DNA from: Polynucleobacter sp. VK25
Lineage (GTDB): Bacteria; Pseudomonadota; Gammaproteobacteria; Burkholderiales; Burkholderiaceae
Direction of reading: 5' to 3'
Length of the DNA stretch: 64,000 bases
NCBI RefSeq assembly: GCF_018687355.1
Contig: NZ_CP061288.1
Span: 1,932,144-1,996,143 of the forward strand
Below, piece after piece: positions 47,643-57,328 of this stretch (positions within the stretch are counted from its first letter, which is position 1; the number at the start of each line of letters is the position of its first letter). Both the position numbers and the translations under genes were made by a program. The notes beneath the pieces are model-generated. The model was not told the DNA's origin. It did not search any database and saw only the letters and a program-made list of their open reading frames with translations.

Positions 47643-48173
47643 AATTTCTTCCAAATAAAACATTGGTAAATTTCACGTCAATTTAATGCACATGAAACTT
47701 TATTAAAGATTTTTTCACTTCAACAAGATACTGAATTGCGCTAATTTTGCGTCTATCACCCCAAAATATGCATCGCTTCGACCAACAATATCATATGCGG
47801 TGCTATGAGGCTATTTAGAGCCTTATGCCTACCCGTTAGAGTTGCTTCATTACTAAAGCACAGGAAAGAAAAACCGTCCGAAGGTAGTTTTGGTGTTTCA
47901 TGGTAGCAAGGGGTATCAAGCCGCCGGCTGAACGAACCTCAATATGCCACTCCACTCTCAGGCCCAACTGATAAAACACTATGTGTGCTGCAGAACATTT
48001 CTTGTGAAATAAAACCTTTAAAGTGCATTAAGGGATGGTCAAGCAGACATTAGAGGAAACGATAAGTGAGAAGTTTTTCTGCTTTCCAACTTGCAGCTAG
48101 CAATCGTCAAATCTCCATTCCCCACACATCCTCGGCCGCTCTTGGCGAATGGGCATCGAATGAAAACTACCGC
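47643..48173. other. Gene-poor stretch with one degenerate relic
   Basis: About 530 bp holding the leader of Bug protein 2, relic copy D and no convincing gene. A GTG-started frame at 48066-48260 on plus has a GAGGAAA site but no recognisable protein and runs into the next gene antisense. It may be decayed coding sequence. Confidence 0.5.
47868..47940 (-). repeat. Eroded tRNA 3' end plus decayed UUCG hairpin (copy D)
   Basis: Minus strand: GAGGTTCG, GGCTTGATACCCCTTGCTACCA (T-loop and acceptor strand, CCA intact; shown in parts), linker TGAAACACC, then a mutated hairpin AAAACTACC-TTCG-GACGGTTTT with lost pairs. This is the oldest-looking copy. Confidence 0.5.
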
Positions 48174-48554
48174 CTATTGTCTCGTGAGTGTTACCGGGTA
48201 CTTCTCGCCATGAAGATGAAAGGAGCCCACAATCTTATTGTCATCAATTTTGCCTATTAAGTTAAAGGGCCCACATCCAATTGACTGAAGCTCAGGACTT
48301 ACCGTGCTGGTTAGGTAGATCTTATCCCCCTCAATATATGACCCGTCAATAGATCTTAAATGCAGGCAGGGCACACTTTTAGTCTTTATAAACTGAACGG
48401 AACCTTTTAAATTGGCTTTATCTGAAGCATCAAAAGTGTAGATAAGGCCAACCTCTTTGCCTCCATCATATTCTGCGAGGCCAGCATACTCATCGGCACA
48501 ACAAAAGGTGGCAAATAAGAGGAGAGGTAGGACAGCAAGCTTTTTAAGATTCAT
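48174..48554 (-). CDS. Exported protein of unknown function
   Basis: 126 residues. A signal peptide (LAVLPLLLFATFCCADE) with adjacent cysteines is followed by a small beta-rich domain (GLAEYDGGKEVGLIYTFDAS, GKIDDNKIVGSFHLHGEKY). The two-Cys FCCAD could be a lipobox variant, so a lipoprotein is possible. No domain recognised. Isolated gene between relic copy D and tRNA-Phe. Confidence 0.7.
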   Translation of the reverse strand: MNLKKLAVLPLLLFATFCCADEYAGLAEYDGGKEVGLIYTFDASDKANLKGSVQFIKTKSVPCLHLRSIDGSYIEGDKIYLTSTVSPELQSIGCGPFNLIGKIDDNKIVGSFHLHGEKYPVTLTRQ

Positions 48555-48706
48555 GACTTTTTGTTTGCGAGTATGCGGATGATTCTAAATACTTTTATCA
48601 ACTTTTAGTCATTTAATACGATATTGACCGACATGGGGGCGTCTCTTTAAAGGACGCTTCATGCTGAGGATATTGAAGACTCATGGCGCCCACCTCTGCA
48701 AAGCCT

Positions 48707-48737
48707 TAAAAGAAAATAGCCCAACAAGTGGGCTATT
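48707..48737 (-). terminator. Terminator of the tRNA-Phe transcript
   Basis: Perfect 8-bp stem AATAGCCC / GGGCTATT (48715-48722, 48730-48737), loop 7 nt, followed on minus by TTTTCTTTT. It lies 8 bp after the tRNA CCA end. Confidence 0.9.
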
Positions 48738-48745
48738 GAGATTCT

Positions 48746-48821
48746 TGGTGGCCCGGGGCGGAATCGAACCACCGACACAAGGATTTTCAATCCTCTGCTC
48801 TACCGACTGAGCTACCAGGCC
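48746..48821 (-). tRNA. tRNA-Phe (GAA)
   Basis: 76 nt with encoded CCA. Acceptor stem GGCCTGG / CCGGGCC pairs fully with one G-T; D-arm GCTC/GAGC, anticodon loop TTGAAAA with anticodon GAA, T-arm GGTGG-TTCGATT-CCGCC. Discriminator A. A TATAAT box lies just upstream. Confidence 0.97.
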
Positions 48822-48831
48822 AAGACTTGGA

Positions 48832-48837
48832 ATTATA
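48832..48837 (-). promoter_or_regulatory. -10 box of the tRNA-Phe promoter
   Basis: Perfect TATAAT on minus, 10 bp before the mature tRNA 5' end; the -35 element is not well conserved. Confidence 0.55.
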
Positions 48838-48933
48838 AATGAAACCGCACCTTGGCCCTCTAATTACCAAAAACCGCATGTTCTCCGCTAGAAACCATCT
48901 GATTTCTGGCTTGTGGCGCTATGGGCCATGAAA

Positions 48934-49893
48934 TCAATCAACAGTGATCTTTGCTTTTTCTACCACCTTGGCCCAGCGAACTTGCTCTGATCTAATAAAG
49001 GCTCCAAATTGAGTTGGCGTATCTCCGACCAATACTGCGCCATCCTCAAGCATCCTCTTCGAGTCTTCCTTGGACTTTAAGCCTTTGGCAATTTCTTTTT
49101 GAAGCTTGTCGATAATTGCTTGTGGTGTTCCTGCTGGAACAATAATTCCATACCACTGCGAGGTTTCAAAACCTTTATAGCCAGACTCTGACAATGTTGG
49201 AACTTTAGGCAAGACTTTTGAACGCTCCGCAGAACCAACAGCCAACGGATTCAAAGTGCCGCCCTTAATTTGCCCAATCAATGATGGCAGCCCATTAAAC
49301 GTAGCTTGAATTTGTCCGCCAATCAAATCGGTCAACATGGGGCCAGATCCTTTATATGGCACATGAACTAAATCAATTCCAGCTTCGGCAGAAAAATATT
49401 CCATCGCCAAATGTCCGGCGCTTCCATTGCCGGCCGAACCATAATTAATTTTTCCAGGATTCTTTTTGGCATCGATCACTAAATCAGCAAGCGTCTTATA
49501 CGGGCTCTTTTCACTTACAGCAATCACATTAGGCACTTTTGCTACTAGCGTGACGGGAGCAAAATCTTTATTAGGGTCGTAAGGTAGTTTTTTACCGAAT
49601 AGGGCTGGATTAACTGCCAGCGTTCCAACGTGACCAAGCATTAAGGTGTAGCCGTCTGGATTGGCTCTCTTAGCCTCTTCCATTGCGATATTGCCTGCAC
49701 CACCTGGTTTGTTTTCAACATAAACAGATTGCCCTAAGCTAGTACTAAGGCTATTGGCCACAGACCTGGCAACGATCTCAGAGGTGCCGCCGGTTGCAAA
49801 TGGAACGATCAAGCGAATCGAGCGATCTGGGTAGGCCGCAAATGTCATTTGCGAAACCGCCAAGACGGATAAAGCTACAAAAAATTTAAACAC
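48934..49893 (-). CDS. Bug-family (TctC) solute-binding protein 3
   Basis: 319 residues. Signal peptide (FFVALSVLAVSQMTFAAYP), then IRLIVPFATGGTSEIVARS, NPDGYTLMLGHVGTLAVNP, GSAGNGSAGHLAMEYF, HVPYKGSGPMLTDLIGGQIQ. This is the standard Bug architecture, ligand probably a carboxylate. No transport partners nearby. It lies 87 bp downstream of the response regulator gene, on the same strand. Confidence 0.9.
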   Translation of the reverse strand: MFKFFVALSVLAVSQMTFAAYPDRSIRLIVPFATGGTSEIVARSVANSLSTSLGQSVYVENKPGGAGNIAMEEAKRANPDGYTLMLGHVGTLAVNPALFGKKLPYDPNKDFAPVTLVAKVPNVIAVSEKSPYKTLADLVIDAKKNPGKINYGSAGNGSAGHLAMEYFSAEAGIDLVHVPYKGSGPMLTDLIGGQIQATFNGLPSLIGQIKGGTLNPLAVGSAERSKVLPKVPTLSESGYKGFETSQWYGIIVPAGTPQAIIDKLQKEIAKGLKSKEDSKRMLEDGAVLVGDTPTQFGAFIRSEQVRWAKVVEKAKITVD

Positions 49894-49980
49894 ATTAAGC
49901 CCTTCTAGTTTGTACTAACTGCCCCATACTTATTGGCTAGATTTAGTTTTGTGAGATACGCGCCATTAAAAAATAGTCGC

Positions 49981-50664
49981 TTAGCTTTCGCCTTTATTGC
50001 GAGAGGTATCAATCCCCAATGCTTTAAGTTTGCGATACAAGTGTGTGCGCTCTAAACCGGTGTACTCTGAAATTTTTGTCATGCTACCGCCCATGATCTG
50101 CATTTGGTGCTCGAAGTATGCTTTCTCAAAAAGATCTCTTGCTTCTCTTAATGGCAGATCAAAATATGTTTTTGCAATACCACTGATGTATTCGCCCTCA
50201 GCGGGAGCGGGGGCTGATTCGGCAACGACTTGCTTTGGTGTTGTTGCTGAGCTTATGCTGGACTGAACGGCACGTTCTTGCTCTGGCTCGACATATTTAG
50301 GCGAGCTTTCAAGGGCCTTACTAACTGTCTTGAGAAGCTTTTGCAAAGCAATCGGCTTTTCTAAAAAGTTAAGAGCGCCAATACGGGTTGCCTCAACAGC
50401 AGTATCAATCGTTGCATGACCAGACATCATGACTACCGGCATTGTGAGCTGGCCGGTGTTAGACCATTCTTTTAATAACGTAATGCCATCGGTATCGGGC
50501 ATCCAAATATCTAGCAAGACTAGATCGGGTCGCATTTGTTCACGAATAGTGCGCGCCTGAATTGCGCTCTCTGCAGCGTATACGGTATGGCCTTCATCCG
50601 TCAGAATCTCATTGAGAAGCTCACGAATTCCCATCTCGTCATCAACAACCAAAATACTAGCCAT
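49981..50664 (-). CDS. Response regulator with REC and Fis-type HTH domains
   Basis: 227 residues. REC domain 1-120: acidic pocket VVDDE, phosphoacceptor D52 in LLDIWMPDTDG, switch residues VMMSGHA, and K in LEKPI. A linker rich in Ser/Ala/Glu follows, then a C-terminal Fis-like helix-turn-helix (MTKISEYTGLERTHLYRKLKALG). The sigma-54 AAA+ domain of NtrX is absent, and there is little room for it. It starts 2 bp after the NtrY-type kinase, its probable partner. Confidence 0.9.
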   Translation of the reverse strand: MASILVVDDEMGIRELLNEILTDEGHTVYAAESAIQARTIREQMRPDLVLLDIWMPDTDGITLLKEWSNTGQLTMPVVMMSGHATIDTAVEATRIGALNFLEKPIALQKLLKTVSKALESSPKYVEPEQERAVQSSISSATTPKQVVAESAPAPAEGEYISGIAKTYFDLPLREARDLFEKAYFEHQMQIMGGSMTKISEYTGLERTHLYRKLKALGIDTSRNKGES

Positions 50665-50666
50665 GC

Positions 50667-52973
50667 TTAGGCTGCCTCTTTTGCTAGATTCATAAACAAT
50701 ATTGATACTTGCGCACCAACCACTTCTTCACCCTGCATACGGTTTCGGATTTCAATCTTTGCAGCGTGATCGTCAATTATTTTCTTCACGACCGCCAAAC
50801 CCAATCCCGTGCCCTTGCTCTTTGTTGTTACATACGGCTCAAAGGCTCTTGCCAATATCTTAGCTGGAAATCCAACTCCGCAATCACTTATTGTTAATCG
50901 AACTGCGTTTTGAACTACTCCATTGTGCTCACCATAAGGCACTAACTCTGTTTTTACCTCTACTGGACTTGCAGGATTAGGGCCCTCAAGGGTGGCATCC
51001 TGAGCATTTTGTAACAAGTTATGAATAACTTGCCTTAACTGCGTAGGGTCGCCCATGATTGCTGGGCAACCTGGATCCAGCTTCGTTTTTAGCGGGCTTC
51101 CCTCATAAAGACCCAAAATTTCAGAGGTAAGCGTATTAATCGACACTGACTTTAATTGCGGTGTCGGCGTCTTAGCAAAATCCCTAAAATCATTCACCAT
51201 TTCTTTCATGGCCTGCACCTGGCCAATAATGGTTTCAGTGCTGCGATTCATCATCTCTTCTTGTTCGGGGCTCAACTTGCCAGCAAGCTTATGTTGCAAT
51301 CTTTCCGCCGAGAGCTGAATTGGCGTTAAGGGGTTCTTAATTTCATGGGCAAGGCGTCTCGCAACCTCACTCCATGCAATCGATCTTTGTGCGCTCACTA
51401 CGTCAGTAATATCATCAAAAACAACCATACGCAGGTCACCAGTAAGCTGAGTACCGCGCACAAATAAAGTTACGCCCAATTCATTCTCAAATTCATTCGT
51501 GCTATGTAATTGAATTTGTTTTTGCCACACCGGCGCGTTATTTTGCGCAGGTTTTTCAACTCCACCCTCATCAAGCACCGCAAGCTTCATAGTTGCAAAG
51601 CCCTCTCTAATGGCCCCCTCGAATTCCTGCAAAGCAGGATTACTGCTCAGGGGCTTGCCATCAAGCTGAGTAAGGTCTTGTTTAAAGATTCTGTCTGCAC
51701 CCGCATTGCTGGAAACAACGTTGTAATTTTTATCAAAAATACATACGCCTGCAGTAAGGTTTCCTAATACACGCTCTAAGAACGCTTTGGACTCTTGTAA
51801 AGAAGTGCGGGTGTCAGCCAACTGCCTGGTCATGACATTAAATTGCCGCGTCAGCATGCCTAGCTCATCACCAGTGTCGAGCTCAGGCTTGGGCGACAAG
51901 TCTCCCTGGGCAACTGCTTGTGTGCCCCTTAGAAGCATTAAAAGAGGGCGGGCAAGCTGCCTGCCCAACATCAGAGCCAAAGTAATTGCCACAAATACTG
52001 CAAAGAATAGGGTGAGCGTTAATGTACCCACAAACATCTTACGAAGACCAGTGCGCCCCAAGGCCTTCTCTTGATATTCGCTATAAGCAGATTCCACTGC
52101 AAAGATATTCTTAGCCAATGGGGTTGGGATATAGCGCACCAACTGCAAGAAATATTTATCTTCTACATCTTTGCCAGAATCTAATTTGCTATTGATGGGC
52201 TTTTTCCGAATAATCGGGACAATGGCTCTAATTCGATAGCCGCGCTGTCCACCATCCATCTCAATTTGATCCAGAAAGGTAAGCCCTTTCTTCTTAAATG
52301 CTTCTGCAATGACATCAGCGCTCGGCGCAGGGAAGTATTTTTTTGGCTTTACCTCGCTAGTTAAGATCAAATTACGCTGCATATTAAAGAGGCTGACCTC
52401 CTGAATGCCAAATTGATTGCGAATTTTCATAACATTGGCGGCAACCTGCTCAGACGTCGTGCCCGAAGGAATTTGCACAATCTGTTCGGCAATGAAGTTT
52501 CCCTCGCCCAAAATTTCTTCTTGGGCCACCCGCAAAGTAACGCGCCCCAGCTCTAGGCCAGAATTCAACGCCGTCTCTACTTTGACGTCAAACCATGTCT
52601 CAATGCTGCGCGACACAAACTGCAGTGAAACACCATACAAAATTAAGCCCGGAACAATTCCAACCAAAGCAAAAATCATTGCTAGCTTTGCAATCAAACG
52701 GGTACCAAAGTGTCCTCGATACCATCGGACAGCAATAACGGCCACCAAAATCAGAATGACTAAAGTTAAGCAAATTCCAATCACCACATTGGCCGCGTAT
52801 AGCCAAATAAAGTAGTTATCAAAAAATTCTGTGTTGGATGAGGCAATTGCCAGCAGGACCAAAAGCAGTAAAGCGAACGCGCCGATTAAGCCGATCGTAA
52901 TTGGTACTACTTTTTTGCCCCAAGCTTTTGATGCAAAAAAGTCTGAGCTCAGCAGAGTTGCCATAGATCTCAT
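50667..52973 (-). CDS. ntrY: NtrY-type sensor histidine kinase
   Basis: 768 residues. Several N-terminal membrane helices (residues about 20-115), a periplasmic sensing region, another helix near 325, HAMP, PAS (NLTAGVCIFDKNYNVVSSNAGA), then HisKA with RRLAHEIKNPLTPIQLSAERL (phospho-His) and HATPase with HNLLQNAQDAT (N), SDCGVGFP (G1) and GTGLGLAVVKKI (G2). The layout matches NtrY, sensing nitrogen or redox state in relatives. It overlaps the DUF4390 gene by 4 bp. The signal sensed here is unknown. Confidence 0.92.
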   Translation of the reverse strand: MRSMATLLSSDFFASKAWGKKVVPITIGLIGAFALLLLVLLAIASSNTEFFDNYFIWLYAANVVIGICLTLVILILVAVIAVRWYRGHFGTRLIAKLAMIFALVGIVPGLILYGVSLQFVSRSIETWFDVKVETALNSGLELGRVTLRVAQEEILGEGNFIAEQIVQIPSGTTSEQVAANVMKIRNQFGIQEVSLFNMQRNLILTSEVKPKKYFPAPSADVIAEAFKKKGLTFLDQIEMDGGQRGYRIRAIVPIIRKKPINSKLDSGKDVEDKYFLQLVRYIPTPLAKNIFAVESAYSEYQEKALGRTGLRKMFVGTLTLTLFFAVFVAITLALMLGRQLARPLLMLLRGTQAVAQGDLSPKPELDTGDELGMLTRQFNVMTRQLADTRTSLQESKAFLERVLGNLTAGVCIFDKNYNVVSSNAGADRIFKQDLTQLDGKPLSSNPALQEFEGAIREGFATMKLAVLDEGGVEKPAQNNAPVWQKQIQLHSTNEFENELGVTLFVRGTQLTGDLRMVVFDDITDVVSAQRSIAWSEVARRLAHEIKNPLTPIQLSAERLQHKLAGKLSPEQEEMMNRSTETIIGQVQAMKEMVNDFRDFAKTPTPQLKSVSINTLTSEILGLYEGSPLKTKLDPGCPAIMGDPTQLRQVIHNLLQNAQDATLEGPNPASPVEVKTELVPYGEHNGVVQNAVRLTISDCGVGFPAKILARAFEPYVTTKSKGTGLGLAVVKKIIDDHAAKIEIRNRMQGEEVVGAQVSILFMNLAKEAA

Positions 52974-53551
52974 CGCTTAATTAGGTTGGGGCCATTTGAG
53001 GTAAATGGAAAGCGATACCAGTCACTGGAAACATTCCAATCACGGTTATTCAAGGCGTTTACTTGAAATGGCTTGGGCAGCTTACTAAGGTCCAAGGTCA
53101 TACGCATGCTTGCTGTATAAGATTTGCTAGAGTCTAGTTGAGAGCCATCTATCACACGCCATCCACCGACACTGCCAACTGCCTGCAATGCCTCAGCAAT
53201 AGTTTTAGCGGAAAAGGTAAAGCCTTCTGAAGCTATTCGATACTGCTGTGTCAGCGGCTGATAAGACAAACGTGTTTGCCTTTGTACCAGCGCGGATTTT
53301 TCATCAAACCAATACCAACGAGATCGAATTAAGTCGAAATCAGTTTGAAAATATAAGACCACACCTCTTTGTACTGCGTCTTCTAATCCTGGAGATAATT
53401 CAATCTGGAAGGTAGCGTTCAGAAGCCAGTCGTTATCCACCTTCTCCAACTCAAAGGATTTGATCTTGATACCTTCTGCGCTAACGGTAGTGGAGAGCAC
53501 TCCCAAAACCATCAAGGACAAAAAAAGGAATTGTTTAATTCTTCGGCTCAT
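52970..53551 (-). CDS. DUF4390 exported protein
   Basis: 193 residues. Signal peptide (FLFLSLMVLGVLSTTVSA), then KIKSFELEKVDNDWLLNATFQIEL and RTRLSYQPLTQQYRIASEG, the DUF4390 pattern. Found between rsmB and ntrY in many Burkholderiales. Function unknown; a periplasmic partner of the NtrY sensor is a guess from position. It overlaps both neighbours by 4 bp. Confidence 0.9.
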   Translation of the reverse strand: MSRRIKQFLFLSLMVLGVLSTTVSAEGIKIKSFELEKVDNDWLLNATFQIELSPGLEDAVQRGVVLYFQTDFDLIRSRWYWFDEKSALVQRQTRLSYQPLTQQYRIASEGFTFSAKTIAEALQAVGSVGGWRVIDGSQLDSSKSYTASMRMTLDLSKLPKPFQVNALNNRDWNVSSDWYRFPFTSNGPNLIKR

Positions 53552-54864
53552 GGCCCATTTTTCTTAAACAAAGCATAGTAAAAACCGTCATTTAGTTCGC
53601 CAGGCAAAATCTGGCCTGGAGCGTCTAATCGTAACGCATCGGGGTGTTGATCAGCAAACCAAATTGCCTGCCCATCGCCCTCCTCGGGGAATATTGAGCA
53701 GGTAACGTACAAAAGCGTACCTCCTGCTTTGAGCATCTTCCACGCTTGGTTCAAAATCGAACGCTGTCTTTCCTGAAGGGCTTTGATATCCGCCTCTCGC
53801 CTGAGAAATGGGATGTCAGGATGACGAGACACGATTCCCGAAGCCGAACAAGGTGCATCGAGCAGAATCTTGTCAAACAGAACGCCATCCCACCATGCAG
53901 CTTTTGAGGCATCGCCACGCAACACTCGAACCTTGTCAGAATGCAAGCGAAGACGATCTAGGTTGCCCCCAATTTTGCCTATTCGCTCACCATCTAATTC
54001 CAAAGCCCGCATTGAACAATCCGCCAGCTCTAATAGGTGCGCTGTTTTTCCACCGGGAGCAGCACAAGCATCGAGCACTAACTCGCCCTCCTGAGGATTT
54101 AACAAAACCGCTGCCAGCTGTGCACCCGCATCTTGCACAGATACGGCGCCACTGTAAAAACCAGGCAGATCAGATACCGGCACCGCCTCTGGAAGTAAAA
54201 GGGCAGAAGGCAATTGAATGCCTGCCAATGCCTCTATTGGTTTAGATGAAATTCCAGCCTCAGACAATAAAGCTTGATATTGCTCGCGCGTATATTGCTT
54301 TTGGTTTACGCGCAGAATCAACGGAGCACGCTTGGCCTGCTGAAACAAAATAGATTGCCACGCCTTCGAGTAATTGCGCTTCAAATTTGCTCGCCACCAA
54401 GCGGGCACATACATTGGAATTGGATCAGGTGGAAAGCGTTTCTCACCTTCTGGTGGCTGAACTAGGAGGCTTACCTTACGCAGGACTGCATTCACCAAAC
54501 CCTTGGCATACATGGTTGGGTCATATTCACCGCAAGCCTTTACCGACTGATCAACAATCGTGTGCGCTGGATAACCCTTGCTCTCGCTTGTCTCTTGCAA
54601 AAACAAGGCAATTGCAACGCTTAACAAATGATCAACCTCAGGAGGCGGAGTCTTTGGAATAAATTGCTTTATCAATTCATGAGAACGCACCCATTTACGT
54701 AGAGCATCAAAACTAAGGCTCTGCACAATTGGGCGTTCATGAGGCTCTAGTTGATCTAAAACTTCTGTGAGTGATCTCCCATCCATGACCTCGCTAATTG
54801 CTTGTGCAGCAATCGTAATTGCTTCAGAAAGCGGGAGGCTGCGTGGTGTTTTTTGATCAGTCAA
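53548..54864 (-). CDS. rsmB: 16S rRNA (cytosine-967 C5)-methyltransferase RsmB
   Basis: 438 residues. N-terminal NusB-like RNA-binding domain (to about 150), then the methyltransferase with SAM motif LDACAAPGGKTAHLLEL, LLDAPCSASGIVSRHPDI (catalytic PC motif) and YVTCSIFPEEGD (second Cys, TC motif). It methylates C967 of 16S rRNA. It sits in the unit fmt-htpX-rsmB-DUF4390-ntrY. Confidence 0.95.
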   Translation of the reverse strand: MTDQKTPRSLPLSEAITIAAQAISEVMDGRSLTEVLDQLEPHERPIVQSLSFDALRKWVRSHELIKQFIPKTPPPEVDHLLSVAIALFLQETSESKGYPAHTIVDQSVKACGEYDPTMYAKGLVNAVLRKVSLLVQPPEGEKRFPPDPIPMYVPAWWRANLKRNYSKAWQSILFQQAKRAPLILRVNQKQYTREQYQALLSEAGISSKPIEALAGIQLPSALLLPEAVPVSDLPGFYSGAVSVQDAGAQLAAVLLNPQEGELVLDACAAPGGKTAHLLELADCSMRALELDGERIGKIGGNLDRLRLHSDKVRVLRGDASKAAWWDGVLFDKILLDAPCSASGIVSRHPDIPFLRREADIKALQERQRSILNQAWKMLKAGGTLLYVTCSIFPEEGDGQAIWFADQHPDALRLDAPGQILPGELNDGFYYALFKKNGP

Positions 54865-54865
54865 A

Positions 54866-55732
54866 TTAATTTACTCCGGGATATGTCCCGTTTTTAGCCA
54901 TACTCATTAAGCGTGCCACCCGCTCTTCAGTAGGCGGGTGGGTTGAAAAAAGCTGTGCAAGACCGCCAGCACTCAAAGGGTTAAGAATCATCATCTGCGC
55001 TGTTTCAGGATGCTGTTCAACCGCTTGGAACGGAATGCCTTGAGCGTAGTTATGAATTTTTTCCAATGCATGCGCAAGCGCTTCTGGATCAGAACTAATT
55101 TCTGCGCCGCCACGATCGGCCTCGTATTCTCTTGCGCGAGAGATACTCATCTGAATCAAGCTTGCTGCAATGGGGGCCAAGATTGCAACCATTAAGCTGG
55201 CAATTGGATTATTGGGCCTGCCTTCAGAATCCCGCCCACCAAAGAACATAGCGAAGTTTGCCAATGCCGAAATAGCTCCGGCCATGGTGGCGGCAACAGT
55301 CGAAATCAAAATATCCCGATGACGAACATGAGCAAGCTCATGGGCCATCACGCCACGCAATTCACGATTGGAGAGAATTTTTAGAATGCCAGTTGTTGCA
55401 GCAACAGAAGCATTCTCTGGGTTTCGCCCAGTTGCAAAAGCATTGGGTGCATCCTCGTTAATCAAAAATACCTTGGGCATTGGCAAGCCAGCTTTATCTG
55501 CCAACTCTTTCACTACGCCGTAAAACTGGGGCGCAGATCTCTCGTCAACTTGCTGCGCATTAGTCATTTTCAACACCATGGTGTCAGAAAACCAATAGCT
55601 GAAAAAGTTCATACCAACTGCCATCAGCAAGGCCATCAACATGCCTTGCTCGCCGCCTAGCATGCCGCCAACAACAATAAAGAGGGCAGTAATTGCTGCC
55701 ATCAAAACAGCAGTCTTTGCAAAATTAAACAT
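54866..55732 (-). CDS. htpX: Membrane protease HtpX
   Basis: 288 residues. M48 metalloprotease with membrane helices at both sides of the catalytic motif HELAH ([14 protein letters not shown], about residue 130), plus the third zinc ligand in [13 protein letters not shown]. Degrades misfolded membrane proteins. It lies 2 bp from fmt and 1 bp from rsmB. Confidence 0.96.
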   Translation of the reverse strand: MFNFAKTAVLMAAITALFIVVGGMLGGEQGMLMALLMAVGMNFFSYWFSDTMVLKMTNAQQVDERSAPQFYGVVKELADKAGLPMPKVFLINEDAPNAFATGRNPENASVAATTGILKILSNRELRGVMAHELAHVRHRDILISTVAATMAGAISALANFAMFFGGRDSEGRPNNPIASLMVAILAPIAASLIQMSISRAREYEADRGGAEISSDPEALAHALEKIHNYAQGIPFQAVEQHPETAQMMILNPLSAGGLAQLFSTHPPTEERVARLMSMAKNGTYPGVN

Positions 55733-55734
55733 TC

Positions 55735-56733
55735 CTACTCCTTTGCTTGAAAGCGCAACAATTTTTCACCAACGCCTATCGAATGCAGACATGCTTTGGC
55801 ATCTATTTTTTTACCACCAGGTTTTTGCATTTCCAAAACCTCAAGAACCCCTTCGCCACACTGAATATATGCGCCGCTAGCACTAAAACCAAGGATGTCG
55901 CCTGGGTTGCCAACAGAACTAGTAGCTTGCACAGCTGCTGGCCTTGAGTTCCAAAGCTTGATTGCCTGCCCATCGAGATGGCTAGCTGCCCCCGGAAACG
56001 GGTTAAAGGCACGAATGCGTCGATCAATTTCTTGAGCGCTTAATGACCAGTCAATTTCTGCTTCGGTCTTCAGTATTTTTTCAGCGTAAGTAATGCCTGT
56101 GTTTACTTGTGGCGCCCGAGCCAAAGATTTCCCTTGTTGCAAGTCATTTAAAACATCAACAATTGATTTTGCGCCAAGCTGCGCCAATCGATCATGCAAA
56201 CTCGTACTAGTCTCATCGCTAGTCATATCAAGATCAGCAACTAAAAGGGTGTCTCCAGTATCTAAGCCCGCATCCATTTGCATAATGCAAACACCCGTCT
56301 TGGCATCACCCGCTTCAATCGCTCGCTGGATCGGTGCTGCACCTCGCCAACGAGGCAACAATGAGGCATGAATATTGAAGCTGCCGTGTCTATCCGTTCT
56401 CTCGCTAATATCTAAAATTTCTTGGGGCAAGATCAACCCATAAGCAACCACTACCATGGCATCAAACTGGATAGAGGATAAAAGCTCGTAAGCCGCCTGT
56501 GCCTGGGCTTGTTTTTGTGGGTCAATACTGTTGCGTCTCAATGTCTCGGGCTGAAGCACCGGAATATTGTGTTTTAAGGCGAACTCTTTAACAGGGCTAG
56601 CTTGCAGGTGCATTCCCCTGCCGGCGCGACGATCGGGCTGGGTTAAAGCTAAAACGATTTCATGTCCAGCGTCATAGATTGCGCGCATCGCTTGCGCAGC
56701 AAACTCAGGGGTTCCAGCAAAGACGATTTTCAT
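55735..56733 (-). CDS. fmt: Methionyl-tRNA formyltransferase
   Basis: 332 residues. Formylates initiator Met-tRNA with 10-formyl-[18 protein letters not shown] at the N-terminus, formyl-transfer loop [21 protein letters not shown] with catalytic Asn/His near residue 110, and [12 protein letters not shown]-terminal OB-like tRNA-binding domain. It follows def by 8 bp: the two enzymes add and remove the formyl group. Confidence 0.97.
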   Translation of the reverse strand: MKIVFAGTPEFAAQAMRAIYDAGHEIVLALTQPDRRAGRGMHLQASPVKEFALKHNIPVLQPETLRRNSIDPQKQAQAQAAYELLSSIQFDAMVVVAYGLILPQEILDISERTDRHGSFNIHASLLPRWRGAAPIQRAIEAGDAKTGVCIMQMDAGLDTGDTLLVADLDMTSDETSTSLHDRLAQLGAKSIVDVLNDLQQGKSLARAPQVNTGITYAEKILKTEAEIDWSLSAQEIDRRIRAFNPFPGAASHLDGQAIKLWNSRPAAVQATSSVGNPGDILGFSASGAYIQCGEGVLEVLEMQKPGGKKIDAKACLHSIGVGEKLLRFQAKE

Positions 56734-56741
56734 TGGTGCGC

Positions 56742-57257
56742 TTAGCGCTGACCTACTAATTCTTTAGCGCGCTTCTTCATTTTTTGTGAGATACGAGTTC
56801 GCTTGAGAATAGATAAATACTCAACAAACACTTTTCCTTGCAAATGATCTAACTCATGTTGCAAGCACACTGCCAACAAGCCATCAGCATCAATCTCAAA
56901 TTCTTTGCCATCGATATCTAAGGCCTTCACACGAATCTGTGCGGGTCTTTCAACCTCGTCATAAAACTCTGGAACAGATAAACAACCCTCGCGCCAAGAT
57001 TTGGTTTCAGAGCTTGCCCAAATAATTTCTGGGTTAATAAAAACCATCAATTCGTTTTGTTCATCAGATACATCAATCACCACAATGCGCTCATGAACAT
57101 CCACCTGTGTTGCCGCTAGGCCAACGCCGGGTGCTTCATACATTGTGTCCGCCATGTCGGCAACAATTTTTTTAATACGGGCATCGACCTGCGCCACAGG
57201 TTTAGCAACCTTGTGCAAGCGTGGGTCTGGGTAGCAAAGGACGGTTAATAAAGCCAT
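56742..57257 (-). CDS. def: Peptide deformylase
   Basis: 171 residues from ATG 57257; the frame extends to TTG 57272. All three motifs are seen: [13 protein letters not shown] and HELDH, the metal site. Removes the N-formyl group from nascent proteins. It is divergent from dprA across about 70 bp, and upstream of fmt on the same strand. Confidence 0.97.
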   Translation of the reverse strand: MALLTVLCYPDPRLHKVAKPVAQVDARIKKIVADMADTMYEAPGVGLAATQVDVHERIVVIDVSDEQNELMVFINPEIIWASSETKSWREGCLSVPEFYDEVERPAQIRVKALDIDGKEFEIDADGLLAVCLQHELDHLQGKVFVEYLSILKRTRISQKMKKRAKELVGQR

Positions 57258-57328
57258 ATAAGAATTATCCAACAGAGCTATCAGTCTGTCCTGATTGTTG
57301 CAATTCCCCTAAAGAACAAAATTGGATT

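Noticed and set aside
48066..48260. Small plus-strand frame with GTG start and a GAGGAAA site
   Set aside because: No recognisable protein, overlaps the signal-peptide gene antisense by 87 bp, and lies in a decayed stretch; kept only as possible debris.
57221..57328. N-terminal extension of DprA
   Set aside because: The extension overlaps def antisense, carries no DprA-like sequence, and ATG 57329 starts the conserved part.
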